The notes under the pieces are model-generated. The model was not told the DNA's origin. It saw only the letters and a list, made by a program, of their open reading frames with translations, and did not search any database. From assembly GCA_002327785.1 (NCBI GenBank), contig DCUI01000107.1, positions 63,961-127,960 on the forward strand: a stretch of 64,000 nt of DNA, read 5' to 3'. Each line of letters starts with the position of its first letter. Position 1 is the first letter of the stretch. This stretch comes from Phycisphaerales bacterium UBA2218. Lineage in GTDB: Bacteria; Planctomycetota; Phycisphaerae; Sedimentisphaerales; Anaerobacaceae. The translations under genes and the position numbers were made by a program. Below, one piece after another: positions 46,042 to 56,026 of this stretch.

Positions 46042-46815
46042 CTACGCCAGGTCCGCCAGCGTGACGGTCTTGCCCACCCCAACCTCGATGAACTGCTGCC
46101 CGTAAGCCTCCCGGAATCGCTCTCGGGCCTTCTCGCCCGAGCAGTGGGTCGGAGCGACGCATCGGACGCCGCGCTCGCGAAAACCGGCGATGATCTTCCG
46201 CACCTTCCGCGACATTGCCCACTCGAGATGGAAACCGCCCATCACGAGCGCGATGTCCCCCGGATGCTGCCGACGGATCTCGTTCACGATCTTGCCTACG
46301 CCGGGATGGGCGCAGCCCGTGAGAATCACCAGGCCCCGCCCCGTGCGGACGATCATCGCCTGCTCCTTGATTCGCCGGCCGAGCACACCCGTGGTGTATA
46401 CGTTCGGGCAAATCTGCTGCGGCTCGCCAACCTCGGCCACTGCCGCCCCATATCCGCGCACGAGGTCCCAGACTCCGGCAGGAAACGATGCCGGAAGATA
46501 GATGCACACACGAGGATTCGCCTTGAGCAGCCCGGCCAACCCGCCGGCATGGTCGCCGTGAACGTGCGAGAGGACGACCACATCAATGCTCGCCGGATCG
46601 ATCTGCAGCTTCGCCATGTTCTCCAGCAGCAGCGCCCCATCGCTGCCCGTGTCGAAGAGGATACGCCGCTCGCCCCCCACGACATACGCGGAGAAACCCC
46701 AGGCGGTCTTGAGCAACTCGACGCACGGGTAGTTGTCGTGAACGATCGTGATCGTCAGTTCGTCCAGGGGACGATTCTTGGCTGAATGACCATCGTGTCC
46801 CATACGTCCGGGCAT
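46042..46815 (-). CDS. MBL-fold metallo-hydrolase (dihydropterin-ribofuranosyl-aminobenzene-phosphate-synthase-like)
   Basis: 257 residues. Metallo-beta-lactamase fold with the metal motif HVHGDHAGGL near 84-93, ILFDTGSDGALLLENM upstream of it, and LILTGCAHPGVGKIVNEI, which is typical of the subgroup named after the methanopterin-pathway enzyme. PTHCSGEKARERF near the end gives a further His. Start ATG 46815 has no clear ribosome site; ATG 46803 is possible. Annotations in this subgroup are loose and a pterin substrate is not proven. Confidence 0.82.
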   Translation of the reverse strand: MPGRMGHDGHSAKNRPLDELTITIVHDNYPCVELLKTAWGFSAYVVGGERRILFDTGSDGALLLENMAKLQIDPASIDVVVLSHVHGDHAGGLAGLLKANPRVCIYLPASFPAGVWDLVRGYGAAVAEVGEPQQICPNVYTTGVLGRRIKEQAMIVRTGRGLVILTGCAHPGVGKIVNEIRRQHPGDIALVMGGFHLEWAMSRKVRKIIAGFRERGVRCVAPTHCSGEKARERFREAYGQQFIEVGVGKTVTLADLA

Positions 46816-47009
46816 ACCTGTTGGGTTTCAGACATTCAACACATACGACGGTGGGTGGCAGTGTCAAACGAAGCCTGGCGATGGTCTTATGCGCATTCGA
46901 TGGAACCATCCCCAAGGCCCTCGGTCTTGAAGCTGCCACCCGGACATCTCCATTGAATGCCTGAAGATCGATCTCTCCTGTACAGCGGGGCCGAGAATCC
47001 CGATCCCCA

Positions 47010-48533
47010 TTACACCGGCGCGCCGGTCGTGTCGTTGTATTGGGCCCGCAACCGTTTCAATTCGACCGTCAGTTCCTTCACGACTTCGGCATACCGGGGG
47101 TCGTTGTAGACGTTCTGCATCTCATCCGGATCGCTCTGGAGATCGTACAGTTCCCACTCGTCAATGTCGTTATAGAAGCGGATCAGCTTGTAGCGCTGGG
47201 TGCGAACGCCGTAGTGACGCTTCACGCTGTGGACAGCGGGGTACTCGTAGTAGTGATAGTACATCGAGGTCCGCCAGTCGCTTGGCGTTCGCCCCTGCAA
47301 CAGCGGCCGCAGCGACCGGCCCTGCATATCCGCCGGAACGGACACGCCCGCGCAGTCGAGGAACGTCTCACCGAAGTCGAGATTCAGCACAATATCATCG
47401 TTCACGGACCCCGCACGGATTTCCTTTGGATACCGGACCACCAGCGGCATCCGCAGCGACTCCTCATACATAAATCGCTTGTCGAACCAGCCGTGATCGC
47501 CAAGGTAGAAGCCCTGGTCGCTCGTATAGATCACGACCGTATTCTCGGCAAGGCCCGACGTATCAAGGTAGTCCAGCACGCGCCCGACGCTCTCATCCAC
47601 GGACGCGATGCACCGCAGGTAGTCCTTGATGTATCGCTGATACTTCCACCGGACCAGGTCCTTGCCCTGGAGATTCGCCTCCTCGAAGGCCTTGTTCTTC
47701 GGCCCGTAGGCGGCGTCCCACTTCGCCTGTTGCTCGGACGTGAGCTTGCCGGGCGTGACCAGCTTGAGGTCCCGCTTGGTCATGGTCTTCTCGATGCTCA
47801 TATCCTGCTCTTTCGCGGCCCGGCCCCGCCCGGTGTAGTCGTCGAAGAGCGTCGCGGGCTCGGGGATCTCGACATCGTCGTAGAGCGTCAGATACTTCGG
47901 CCCCGGCTCCCACTCGCGGTGCGGCGCCTTGTGATGGAACATCAGGCAGAACGGCTTGCCGTCCTTGCGGCCCTTGAGCCAGTCGAGCGCGTTGTCCGTA
48001 AGGACATCGGTCACATAGCCCGTGTGCTGTTTCTGCACCCCCATCTCAATCGTCGCTGGATTGTAGTACACCCCCTGCCCCGGCAGGATGTTCCAGTAGT
48101 CGAAGCCGGTCGGATCACTCTTGAGGTGCCACTTGCCGATGATGGCGGTCTCATAGCCCGCCTGCCGGAGCAGCTTGGGGAACGTCTGCTGCGAGCCGTC
48201 GAACTTCACGGCGTTGTCGATCAGCCCGTTGAGATGGCTGTACTTGCCGGTAAGGATGACGGCTCGGCACGGGGCACAAATCGAATTCGTGCAGAAGCTG
48301 TTCGTGAACCGCATCCCCTCGGTTGCGATCCGGTCCAGGTTCGGCGTTTTGTTGATCTTGCTCCCATAGCAACTCATGGCGTGCGAGGCATGGTCGTCCG
48401 TCATGATGAAGAGGATATTGGGTCGCCCCTTCGCCCCCGAAGCCTGCCCCCTGCCGACCCCGCCGGAAAGCACGGACAACCCCGCCACAGTTCCGAAAGC
48501 CTTCAGAAACTCGCGTCGCGTCTGCCTGGTCAT
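47010..48533 (-). CDS. Exported family S1 sulfatase
   Basis: 507 residues from ATG 48533 (GGGGCTGAT in front). Tat signal [20 protein letters not shown]. The sulfatase core starts [19 protein letters not shown] (metal Asp pair) and has the formylglycine motif C-A-P-C-R in [44 protein letters not shown] and [19 protein letters not shown] supply further metal and sulfate ligands. It removes sulfate from a polysaccharide outside the cytoplasm and needs a formylglycine-generating enzyme, which is not in the window. It is divergent from the isomerase/epimerase gene. Confidence 0.94.
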   Translation of the reverse strand: MTRQTRREFLKAFGTVAGLSVLSGGVGRGQASGAKGRPNILFIMTDDHASHAMSCYGSKINKTPNLDRIATEGMRFTNSFCTNSICAPCRAVILTGKYSHLNGLIDNAVKFDGSQQTFPKLLRQAGYETAIIGKWHLKSDPTGFDYWNILPGQGVYYNPATIEMGVQKQHTGYVTDVLTDNALDWLKGRKDGKPFCLMFHHKAPHREWEPGPKYLTLYDDVEIPEPATLFDDYTGRGRAAKEQDMSIEKTMTKRDLKLVTPGKLTSEQQAKWDAAYGPKNKAFEEANLQGKDLVRWKYQRYIKDYLRCIASVDESVGRVLDYLDTSGLAENTVVIYTSDQGFYLGDHGWFDKRFMYEESLRMPLVVRYPKEIRAGSVNDDIVLNLDFGETFLDCAGVSVPADMQGRSLRPLLQGRTPSDWRTSMYYHYYEYPAVHSVKRHYGVRTQRYKLIRFYNDIDEWELYDLQSDPDEMQNVYNDPRYAEVVKELTVELKRLRAQYNDTTGAPV

Positions 48534-48734
48534 ATCAGCCCCTTTCCAATAGCCTGCGGCCGGCCCAGCGATCACAGTCGCATGTCTACGCCAAGGGGAC
48601 CATGATATGGCCCGAGGGAGCCGTTGTCCAAGGAATTGCCGACACGGGGAGCACACACCCGACATTTCATTCCCACCTGACAACAACATGAGGGTATACT
48701 GATGACGGGCACCGAGAGAAAGAGGTGAACTCGT

Positions 48735-49688
48735 ATGAGGAATATGACACGCAGGCTGTTCATCAGGCAATCTTTGCTGGGCGCCGGGGCGTTGGTGGTT
48801 GCTCCTTCCCTGGAGGTGTTTGGGGCAGCGGGGACGGAGGCGGGGATCAAGATATCCTTGGCGGAGTGGTCTCTGCATCGGGCACTGTATTCCGGCAGGC
48901 TCGATCATCTGGATTTTCCGCTGAAGGCGAAGAAGGATTTTGGGATTTCGGCGGTCGAGTACGTCAATGGCTTCTTCGGCGGCAAGAAGATGAATTTCAA
49001 GGCGGCTGCGAAGAATTCCGCTTATCTGAAGGAACTGCTCACGCGGAGCAAGGATGCAGGCGTTGTGAATCATCTGCTCATGGTGGACGATGAGGGGCCA
49101 TTGGCTGCGGCGGATGAGGGGGCGAGGCTCGCGGCGGTGGAGAACCACAAGAAGTGGGTGGAGGCGGCGAAGGTTCTGGGCTGCCGGACCGTCCGCGTGA
49201 ATCTACATGGCGAGGGCTCGTCCGAGGAGAAACACACCGCTTCGGTGGATTCGCTCGGGCGACTGGGCGAGTTCGCGGAGTCCATGAAAACAAGCATCGT
49301 CGTGGAGAACCACGGCGGCGTGACCTCCAATGGGGCCTGGCTGGCGGACGTGGTCCGACAGGTCTCCCGCGACAACGTCGGAACGCTGCCCGACTTCGGG
49401 AACTTCTGCATCTCGCATCCGTGGGGCACCACGCAGGACGGCTGCGAGGACATGTATGACCGCTACAAGGGCGTGGCGGAACTTCTGCCCTACGCCAAAG
49501 GCGTCAGCGCCAAATCCTACGATTTCGACGCCAACGGAGAGCAGCCGCTGATGGACTACGAGAGACTGATCGGCCTTGTGAAGGCCGCCGGCTACAAAGG
49601 CTACGTCGGCATCGAGTACGAAGGCAACACGCAGCCCGAAAACGAAGGCATCCGCAAAACCAAGGCGCTGGTGGAGAGATATCTGTAG
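48735..49688 (+). CDS. Exported sugar-phosphate isomerase/epimerase-like TIM barrel
   Basis: 317 residues. N-terminal Tat-type signal [20 protein letters not shown]. The rest fits the AP-endonuclease-2/xylose-isomerase-like barrel: [43 protein letters not shown] (metal ligand region), [10 protein letters not shown], and [19 protein letters not shown] with a late Glu ligand. The reaction is unknown; relatives are 3-keto-glycoside hydratases or epimerases. It ends 19 bases before the convergent M81 gene. Confidence 0.85.
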   Translation: MRNMTRRLFIRQSLLGAGALVVAPSLEVFGAAGTEAGIKISLAEWSLHRALYSGRLDHLDFPLKAKKDFGISAVEYVNGFFGGKKMNFKAAAKNSAYLKELLTRSKDAGVVNHLLMVDDEGPLAAADEGARLAAVENHKKWVEAAKVLGCRTVRVNLHGEGSSEEKHTASVDSLGRLGEFAESMKTSIVVENHGGVTSNGAWLADVVRQVSRDNVGTLPDFGNFCISHPWGTTQDGCEDMYDRYKGVAELLPYAKGVSAKSYDFDANGEQPLMDYERLIGLVKAAGYKGYVGIEYEGNTQPENEGIRKTKALVERYL

Positions 49689-49707
49689 GCGTCGGAGCGA
49701 TTACGGA

Positions 49708-51210
49708 TTAGGGAGCGGGGGCCGCTTCGGGGTCGAAGGAAACGCTCGGGTCCAAGGGAAACAGGGGCTTGCGGCGACGGGTGTAGGTCAGGCTCTCGAT
49801 CCGCATGTCTCCGGCGCCGGGCGTCAGGAGCATGATGTAGCGGGGGGCGATCCGGGTCAGGGCCGCATAGAGGTAGCCTTCTTTCACGACGACGATCTTG
49901 CGGGTCAGAGGATCGATGCCGCAGGGCGGGAATTGACGAGGGTCGGTGAACGCCATGGGTCCGTCCGCCAGAATCGCCTCGACCTCCCCGATCCGGACGA
50001 CCGCCATGCGGGGATTCTCGATGAGTCGCACGACCTGCGCCTCGGTCTCCAATGGAGGCCCGAACCGCGTCTCGACGGTCGCGCCGATGGAAAGGGCGAG
50101 ACTTTTGCCCACGCCTGCCTCGAAGCAGCGATTCACCGCGGGCGCATCGTTGATGCCGGCGACAACGGCGCTTTTCACATTCCTCTCGACCAGATGGCGG
50201 AGCACAATCGGGAGGTCGCCCGGCGCACTGGCCGTCACGTTGTCTCCACTGTCGGTCAGGAAGACGGTCGATTCCTTGGCCGCCAGCGCCCTGTTGACGC
50301 CCTCTTCCAGTCCCGCGGTTTCGCAGCCGAAGGCGAACTGATGGCGGGCCTCCCATATCTTGTGGGCCAGATGCACCGCTGCGGCGCGAGCGGCACCCCG
50401 CGAGCCGTCGGCGGTAATCATCGCGGACATCCCCGTATCCGGCGAATCCGTCCAGGCGCAGCCGACGAAGAGCGTGGCCGCCAGGATCTTCGACTCATGG
50501 CCGAGCACACCTTCGCGCTCGATCCGCCGGGCCTCTTCGACGAGGGACCGGAAAGGCTCGGCGGTCGTCATGGCCTTCTCGCCCTGCAGGATCATCGGAA
50601 TCGGCAGCACGTAGGCGACCGGATGCGCCTTCCCCGCGAGCGTGTCCAGCAGAATGCGTCCGGCGAGGTCCGCGGTCTGGGCTCCATCCGTGTGGGGTGC
50701 GGTCTTCAGGCCAACGAGAATATCGCCGAATTGGGCCAGGCAGGCCGGGATATTGCCGTGCAGATCGAACGTGCAGGCGATGGGGACCTTGGGACCGACG
50801 AGGGAACGCACCTCGCCGACGAGAACGGTCTCCGCCGGACCGATTCCCTCGGCATACATCGCCCCGTGGAGCCGCAGGAACACCGCGTCAACGGGCATTG
50901 CGGCCCGCAAGGAATCCAGGACCCGGTTCATCGCCTCGCGGCAGGGCTTCTCCTCGATGGTCCCGCCACCGTTGGGACGCGCGTGAATCCCGGGAATCAC
51001 GGTCAGGCCGGCATCCTCCCAGACCACCGGAGGGGTGCGGCTAACCTGGGCAAACCCGAATGATGCGGTCCTGACGGGGTGGAACGTGTTGGTCTCGTGC
51101 GAGAATCCGGCGACGAAGACACGTCGTCTGTCACTCGCGAGAAGCGCTCTGGAACCGACGACCAAACCGGCCGCCAGCGTACGCTTGAGGAACTCTCTGC
51201 GATTGCCCAC
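49708..51210 (-). CDS. Exported M81-family (MlrC-like) protein
   Basis: 500 residues from GTG 51210 (AGGAG upstream). Tat-type signal GNRREFLKRTLAAGLVVG. The M81 core has VFVAGFSHETNTFHPVRT, VFLRLHGAMYAEGIG and CTFDLHGNIPACLAQFGDIL with HTDGAQTA, which supply the predicted metal ligands. The MlrC C-terminal domain includes VFLTDSGDNVTASAPGDLPIVLRHL. MlrC opens linear microcystin, but the family is wide and its members in planctomycetes have no known substrate. The upstream bases hold the small basic-protein gene at 51316-51438, also on the minus strand. Confidence 0.88.
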   Translation of the reverse strand: MGNRREFLKRTLAAGLVVGSRALLASDRRRVFVAGFSHETNTFHPVRTASFGFAQVSRTPPVVWEDAGLTVIPGIHARPNGGGTIEEKPCREAMNRVLDSLRAAMPVDAVFLRLHGAMYAEGIGPAETVLVGEVRSLVGPKVPIACTFDLHGNIPACLAQFGDILVGLKTAPHTDGAQTADLAGRILLDTLAGKAHPVAYVLPIPMILQGEKAMTTAEPFRSLVEEARRIEREGVLGHESKILAATLFVGCAWTDSPDTGMSAMITADGSRGAARAAAVHLAHKIWEARHQFAFGCETAGLEEGVNRALAAKESTVFLTDSGDNVTASAPGDLPIVLRHLVERNVKSAVVAGINDAPAVNRCFEAGVGKSLALSIGATVETRFGPPLETEAQVVRLIENPRMAVVRIGEVEAILADGPMAFTDPRQFPPCGIDPLTRKIVVVKEGYLYAALTRIAPRYIMLLTPGAGDMRIESLTYTRRRKPLFPLDPSVSFDPEAAPAP

Positions 51211-51315
51211 GGTTGGCTCCTGCGGCTCAGCACGGGCACAGGGATTTTGAGGACCTGGCCATGAGCGGCAACCGTCTGTTGTCGGCTTGGACAATAGACA
51301 GCTCTCCTTACCGGA

Positions 51316-51438
51316 TCATTTCATCCCGGTGATTGAGGCTCCGCCCTGCTTTTTCATCTTCTTTTCAAGCCGCTTCTCTTTCAGCGTTTTCTGTGCCTTC
51401 TTCTTCACGTCTTTCTTCACATCACGACTGTGGGCCAT
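51316..51438 (-). CDS. Small lysine-rich basic protein (40 residues)
   Basis: Begins MAHSRDVKKDVKKKAQKTLK and ends QGGASITGMK, with about one third Lys/Arg. AAAGGA sits 6 bases before ATG 51438, and the reading frame is closed by TGA at 51316. The run of charged residues suggests one amphipathic helix and nucleic-acid or ribosome binding. I do not know the family. It lies 105 bases upstream of the M81 gene on the same strand. Confidence 0.7.
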   Translation of the reverse strand: MAHSRDVKKDVKKKAQKTLKEKRLEKKMKKQGGASITGMK

Positions 51439-51811
51439 ACATCGTCCTTTCTTACATACCCCTTGTTCCACCACCTGTTGGCCCCATTCTATCGTCTATT
51501 TCCGTGGGTGCCATCTTAATCTGCGTTTCGAAGAGATGCAGGAGTCGCCGATGCATGCAAAAACGAGTTTCCGGGTATTGCCTGTTTCACCTCTGGCTCA
51601 TAGGATGACGGCGGCAAGTGACAAAGGCAATGAGGTCGGTCTTGGCGAAAGGAGAATACCGTGCGTAATCACAACTGGACAACCATGTCCCTGGAAGAAT
51701 CCCGACTGAGTGACGTGAGCTGCACAACAGGTCGGCGGGGTTGTCGCATTCGACGTGGGGAACGCGGGCTGTATTCTCTGGCGGTGTTGCGCAATCGTGC
51801 TATCATACGAA
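51439..51811. other. Gap between the small basic protein and the PAP2 gene
   Basis: Two short plus-strand frames have ribosome-site-like sequences. ATG 51551 (52 codons to 51709, AGGAG 6 bases before) starts MHAKTSFRVLPVSPLAHRMT. GTG 51661 (56 codons to 51831, AAAGGAG before) is Arg-rich and overlaps the PAP2 start. Neither looks clearly protein-like. No RNA gene or terminator is seen. Confidence 0.3.
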
Positions 51812-52612
51812 GTGGTGTGGCGATGGTTTGACAGGCTGTTTTGTGTTTGCATTTTGGCCTTGCCGCTGCCCGCCGGAGCGGCGGACCGGGAGGGGACGGT
51901 TGCGCCCTGCGGCTGGTTCGATGCGGCCACAACCGATCTCGACCTGTTTCCCTGCCGGCTCAAGGCCGATGCCAAAGCCACATTCTTCAACGGCGACAAT
52001 CTGGCCCTCCTGGCATGGGCCGGGGCGGCCAGCGCTGCGATGAACAACGGGAACGCCGATGACGACATCGCCGACCACTTCGACGAGCACGATACGTTCG
52101 GCGGCTTCAGCGATGAGGCCCTCTTCATCATCGGTTCCCCAGTCACCCACTTTGCCGGCACGGCAATCTGGTACGTGCTTGAAGCCGAGAATCAGGACGA
52201 CCCAGGCAGACAGCGGGCGGTGACGATGCTCTCGGCGCTGACGATCACCGCGACCGTCACGGGCGGACTCAAGATGATCCGGGACAACGATCAGCCCGAC
52301 GGCCAAAGTTGGGCCTGGCCGAGCGGCCACACGTCCAGCTCCGTTGCGGTCGCGTCGGTGCTGCACGAATTCTACGGCCTGAAGGTGGGCCTGCCGGCTT
52401 ATGCCGTCGCGGGGGTCGTCGCCTGGCGGATGATGGACGACGGCGACCACTGGGCCAGCGACGTGCTCTTCGGTGCGACGCTCGGCTGGGTGGTCGGCCA
52501 CAGCGTGGCCCGCCGCCACGGCGCTCCCGAGATCGCAGGATTCGAACTGTTGCCCTACTCCGGCAACCACCGGACCCCGGCTGTAGGGATCAGCTTGGCC
52601 AAACGATTCTGA
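51812..52612 (+). CDS. PAP2-family phosphatase
   Basis: About 266 residues, starting at GTG 51812 or 51815. The predicted signal segment (FDRLFCVCILALPLPAGAAD) follows at once. The PAP2 signature is GLKMIRDNDQP (motif 1, usually K-x6-RP), SWAWPSGHTSSSVAVASVL (motif 2 with PSGH), and RMMDDGDHWASDVLFGA (motif 3, usually SR-x5-H-x3-D). Catalytic His pairs are present. Motif 1 is less canonical (QP for RP). The enzyme likely dephosphorylates lipid phosphates or polyprenyl pyrophosphate in the envelope. Confidence 0.83.
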   Translation: MVWRWFDRLFCVCILALPLPAGAADREGTVAPCGWFDAATTDLDLFPCRLKADAKATFFNGDNLALLAWAGAASAAMNNGNADDDIADHFDEHDTFGGFSDEALFIIGSPVTHFAGTAIWYVLEAENQDDPGRQRAVTMLSALTITATVTGGLKMIRDNDQPDGQSWAWPSGHTSSSVAVASVLHEFYGLKVGLPAYAVAGVVAWRMMDDGDHWASDVLFGATLGWVVGHSVARRHGAPEIAGFELLPYSGNHRTPAVGISLAKRF

Positions 52613-52728
52613 AAGTCCCCCAGGGGCAGGGCACCTCAATCCGGCGGGGCTTTTTACGAGCTATTTACACTTCTCATCCTCAATTCTTGCATAGAATATA
52701 GAATAGCAGTGCGTGAAGGAGATTGGGT

Positions 52729-53148
52729 ATGAGATGGTACGGAACGTGGGTCGAAGCGGGCGTCTGTCTCGGCTGGCTTTTCATGGCCGTCGGTTGCGGG
52801 GACCGAGCGGGCAGTATCGATACAAGACCGTCTTCAGATACTCTGAGCATGGCCGCTCTCAGTACCCATGCCCGCTACGTCCAGATGCGCGGTGCGAGCG
52901 AAATCCCGCCGTTCCAGGAAATCCCGCGGTCGTGCTGGGCCAAGGAGATCAGGGGCCTCCATCCTCTCAGGGTCTGTCTGCACAGAGCCAATCTCGTCGT
53001 GGTTCAGAAAGAATCCGACGGCGTGGAAGAGGGGAAATACATCTCGACCATCATCTCGTCCTATGCACCGCGGAGCGGAGACGACGATTTTACCTTCACA
53101 AATCACGAAGGGTCCGTGTGCGATTTCAAACGAAGCGTACCCAACTGA
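52729..53148 (+). CDS. Small lipoprotein of unknown function
   Basis: 139 residues from ATG 52729 with AAGGAG 7 bases before. N-terminal membrane segment and a lipobox ending in Cys (FMAVGCGDRAGS), so it is probably anchored by lipid. The mature part (LSTHARYVQMRGASEIPPFQ and CLHRANLVVVQKES) matches no family I know. Two further Cys residues (SCWAKE and RVCLHR) may pair. It lies 138 bases before GH78. Confidence 0.7.
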   Translation: MRWYGTWVEAGVCLGWLFMAVGCGDRAGSIDTRPSSDTLSMAALSTHARYVQMRGASEIPPFQEIPRSCWAKEIRGLHPLRVCLHRANLVVVQKESDGVEEGKYISTIISSYAPRSGDDDFTFTNHEGSVCDFKRSVPN

Positions 53149-53286
53149 TCAGCGGCCCCGTGTGAAGAGGCCATAGGTCCTATCGGTCCCCTTGCGCTTC
53201 GCGAACTCGGCCCTTGATTTCCGCCGGGGTTTGCGAGACAATCCTATGACAAGGCAATTCCGCAACCCCCGTTGGAGGTGAAAAGG

Positions 53287-56013
53287 ATGATTCCGTTGGG
53301 AACAATCGTTCTGACGCAGATGATTGCGGTTTCGAGTGCTGCCGTGAGTCTGCCGCAGTTGGGCAGTGACGTGCGGGTCATGGATCTGCGATGCGAGTAC
53401 ATGGTGAACCCCTTGGGTATCGACGTGCCGCAACCGAGGCTGAGCTGGAAACTGGACTCCCGGTGGCGGGGGCAGAAGCAGACGGCCTTCCAGGTCCTCG
53501 TCGCCGGCAGCGAGAAGATGCTCAAGAGCGACCGGGCCGACCTCTGGGACACCGGCAAGGTCGCGTCCGACCAGTCCATTCATGTGGTCTATGCCGGCCG
53601 GCCGCTAACTTCACGGACCCGTTGTTATTGGAAGGTCCGCATCTGGGACGCCGACGACAAGGCCAGCCCGTTCAGCGAGGTCGCCCTATGGGACATGGGT
53701 CTGCGGACACCCGGCGACTGGAAGGCCCGGTGGATCAGCGCGCCGGGAAAAGACAACGACACAAGCTCGCGGCCGGCGCCGCTGTTTCGCAAGTCGTTTA
53801 TCCTCTCCAAGGCACCGGCCGATGCACGGCTCTACATCTGTGGTTTGGGCTATCATGAGCTTCGCCTCAACGGCGGGAAGGTGGGCGATCATGTCCTCGA
53901 CCCGGCGTTCACCCGCTACGACCGACGGGCGTTCTACGTCACCTACGACGTGACGCGTCAACTCAGGAAGGGTTCGAACGCCCTCGGCGTGATCCTCGGC
54001 AACGGCTGGTACAACATGCACACGCGCTGCGTGTGGGATTTCGACAAAGCCCCCTGGCGGGACCGGCCCGTCCTGCGGTGCCAACTCGAAATGACGTTCG
54101 ACGACGGCTCGACCAAAGTCGTCGCCAGCGACGGGACGTGGCGGGTCTCGATGGGTCCGATCGTTTTCGACAGCATCCGTAACGGCGAGACCTATGACGC
54201 CCGACTGGAGAAGACCGGCTGGGACACGGCCGACTACAACGACACCAACTGGCCCCTGGTGCAAGTCGATTCCGGCCCAAAGGGCGAGTTGCGAGCACAG
54301 ATGATGCCGCCGATCAAGGTCACACGGACCCTTAAGCCGACCAAGCTCACTGAGCCCGAACCTGGCGTCTACGTCTTCGACATCGGCCAGAACATGGCCG
54401 GTTGGGCGAGGCTGAAGGTATCCGGGCCCGCGGGAACACAGGTCGTGATGCGCTATGGCGAGCGGCTCAACACCGACGGCACGCTCGATCAGAAGGAGAT
54501 CGGCCAGCACATCAAGAGCGGCAAGCCGCAGACCGATACCTACATTCTCAAGGGCCAGGGAACGGAGGCCTGGGAGCCGAGGTTCGCCTATCATGGCTTC
54601 CAGTACGTCGAAGTAACCGGCCTGCCGGGCAAACCGAGCCTCGATACGTTGGAAGCCCGCGTCGTCCACACGGCGTTCGACAAGGCCGGCGAGTTCGAGT
54701 GCTCGAACGATCTGTTCAATCGCATCCAGCGCAATACGCTGTGGTCCTACGTCAGCAACTTCCACGGCTATCCGACCGATTGCCCACATCGCGAGAAGAA
54801 TGGCTGGACGGGCGACGCACACTTAGCCGCCGAGACCGGTCTGTACAATTTCGATTCGGCAGCGGCCTATACGAAGTGGATAAACGACTTCAAGGACGAA
54901 CAACGCGACAGCGGCGAGCTGCCGGGCATCGTGCCGACCAGCGGATGGGGGTATGCCTGGGGCAACGGACCCGCTTGGGACAGCGCCTACATCCTGATCC
55001 CGTGGTACCTCTATGAATACAACGGCGACACGCGAATCCTGGCCGAGCATTACGATCGGCTCAAGCGCTACGTGGACTACCTCACGAGCAAGGCGAACAA
55101 CCACATCGTCTCGATCGGCCTGGGCGACTGGGTCCCTGCCAAATCCAAAACGCCGGAGAAGGTGACCTCAACCGGCTACTATTATCGCGATGCGCTGATC
55201 GTAGCCAGAATCGCCTCAATGCTGGGCAAAACTGAAGACACAAGGAAATACGGCGACCTGGCCCTGAAGATCCGCGACGCGTTCAACCGGGAGTTCTTCC
55301 AGAAGGACACCGGCCTCTACGCCGGCGGCACCCAGACGGCCATGAGCTGCGCCCTGACTCACGGGCTGGTCCCGCCGCACGAGCAGCAGCGGGTTCTCAG
55401 GAATCTCGTGGCCATGATCGAAAAGAACGACGGATTCCTCGACGCCGGCATCCTGGGCACGAAGTACCTCATCGACTGCCTGACCGCCGGCGGCCGGGGC
55501 GATGTCGTCTATCGTATGGCGATCAAGACCGGCTACCCGAGTTGGGGCCGCTGGCTCGAGGAAGGGGCCACCACGCTCTGGGAGCAGTGGGATGGCGAGG
55601 CATCCCGCAACCACATCATGTTCGGGCACATCAGCGCCTGGTTCTACCAGGTCCTGGGCGGCATCCTGCCCGATCCGGAGGCGGTCGGCTTCAAACACTT
55701 CGTCATCAAGCCGCAACTGCTCGGCGACGTCACGTGGGTTCGTGCCGAGCACCAATCCATGTACGGCACGATCCGCAGCAACTGGGAGATTCGGAGCGAT
55801 AAAATCACGCTGAGGGCCGTGGTGCCCGTGAACACTACAGCGACCGTGTACGTCCCCAGCGACAGGCAGACGGCCATCACCGAGGGCCCCGACTACCTCC
55901 ATGTGGGCGGCCACGCACGGTTCCTCCGCGTCGAGGATGACTACGCCGTCTTTGAGGTCGAGTCCGGGACTTATGAGTTCATCTCGCAATTGCCTGCAAG
56001 AAATGCAAAGTGA
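53287..56013 (+). CDS. Secreted GH78 alpha-L-rhamnosidase
   Basis: 908 residues. ATG 53287 follows GGAGG (53274-53278). A short signal peptide (IPLGTIVLTQMIAVSSAA) leads into the GH78 layout: fibronectin-like N-domain (LRCEYMVNPLGIDVPQPRLS), beta-sandwich domains with LYICGLGYHELRLNGGKVGDH, then the (alpha/alpha)6 catalytic domain with DCPHREKNGWTGDAHLAAET near 505 and GATTLWEQWDGEASRNH near 770, whose Asp/Glu residues are the likely catalytic acids. A C-domain ends it. Removes terminal alpha-L-rhamnose from plant or algal glycans. Confidence 0.93.
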   Translation: MIPLGTIVLTQMIAVSSAAVSLPQLGSDVRVMDLRCEYMVNPLGIDVPQPRLSWKLDSRWRGQKQTAFQVLVAGSEKMLKSDRADLWDTGKVASDQSIHVVYAGRPLTSRTRCYWKVRIWDADDKASPFSEVALWDMGLRTPGDWKARWISAPGKDNDTSSRPAPLFRKSFILSKAPADARLYICGLGYHELRLNGGKVGDHVLDPAFTRYDRRAFYVTYDVTRQLRKGSNALGVILGNGWYNMHTRCVWDFDKAPWRDRPVLRCQLEMTFDDGSTKVVASDGTWRVSMGPIVFDSIRNGETYDARLEKTGWDTADYNDTNWPLVQVDSGPKGELRAQMMPPIKVTRTLKPTKLTEPEPGVYVFDIGQNMAGWARLKVSGPAGTQVVMRYGERLNTDGTLDQKEIGQHIKSGKPQTDTYILKGQGTEAWEPRFAYHGFQYVEVTGLPGKPSLDTLEARVVHTAFDKAGEFECSNDLFNRIQRNTLWSYVSNFHGYPTDCPHREKNGWTGDAHLAAETGLYNFDSAAAYTKWINDFKDEQRDSGELPGIVPTSGWGYAWGNGPAWDSAYILIPWYLYEYNGDTRILAEHYDRLKRYVDYLTSKANNHIVSIGLGDWVPAKSKTPEKVTSTGYYYRDALIVARIASMLGKTEDTRKYGDLALKIRDAFNREFFQKDTGLYAGGTQTAMSCALTHGLVPPHEQQRVLRNLVAMIEKNDGFLDAGILGTKYLIDCLTAGGRGDVVYRMAIKTGYPSWGRWLEEGATTLWEQWDGEASRNHIMFGHISAWFYQVLGGILPDPEAVGFKHFVIKPQLLGDVTWVRAEHQSMYGTIRSNWEIRSDKITLRAVVPVNTTATVYVPSDRQTAITEGPDYLHVGGHARFLRVEDDYAVFEVESGTYEFISQLPARNAK

Positions 56014-56026
56014 CAGGCGCAGGTCT

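Noticed and set aside
48534..49148. Upstream extension of the sulfatase frame
   Set aside because: It is antisense to the isomerase/epimerase gene. The Tat signal begins at ATG 48533.
51661..51831. 56-codon frame behind AAAGGAG
   Set aside because: Arg-rich, no domain, overlaps the PAP2 start. Kept only as a remark on the gap.
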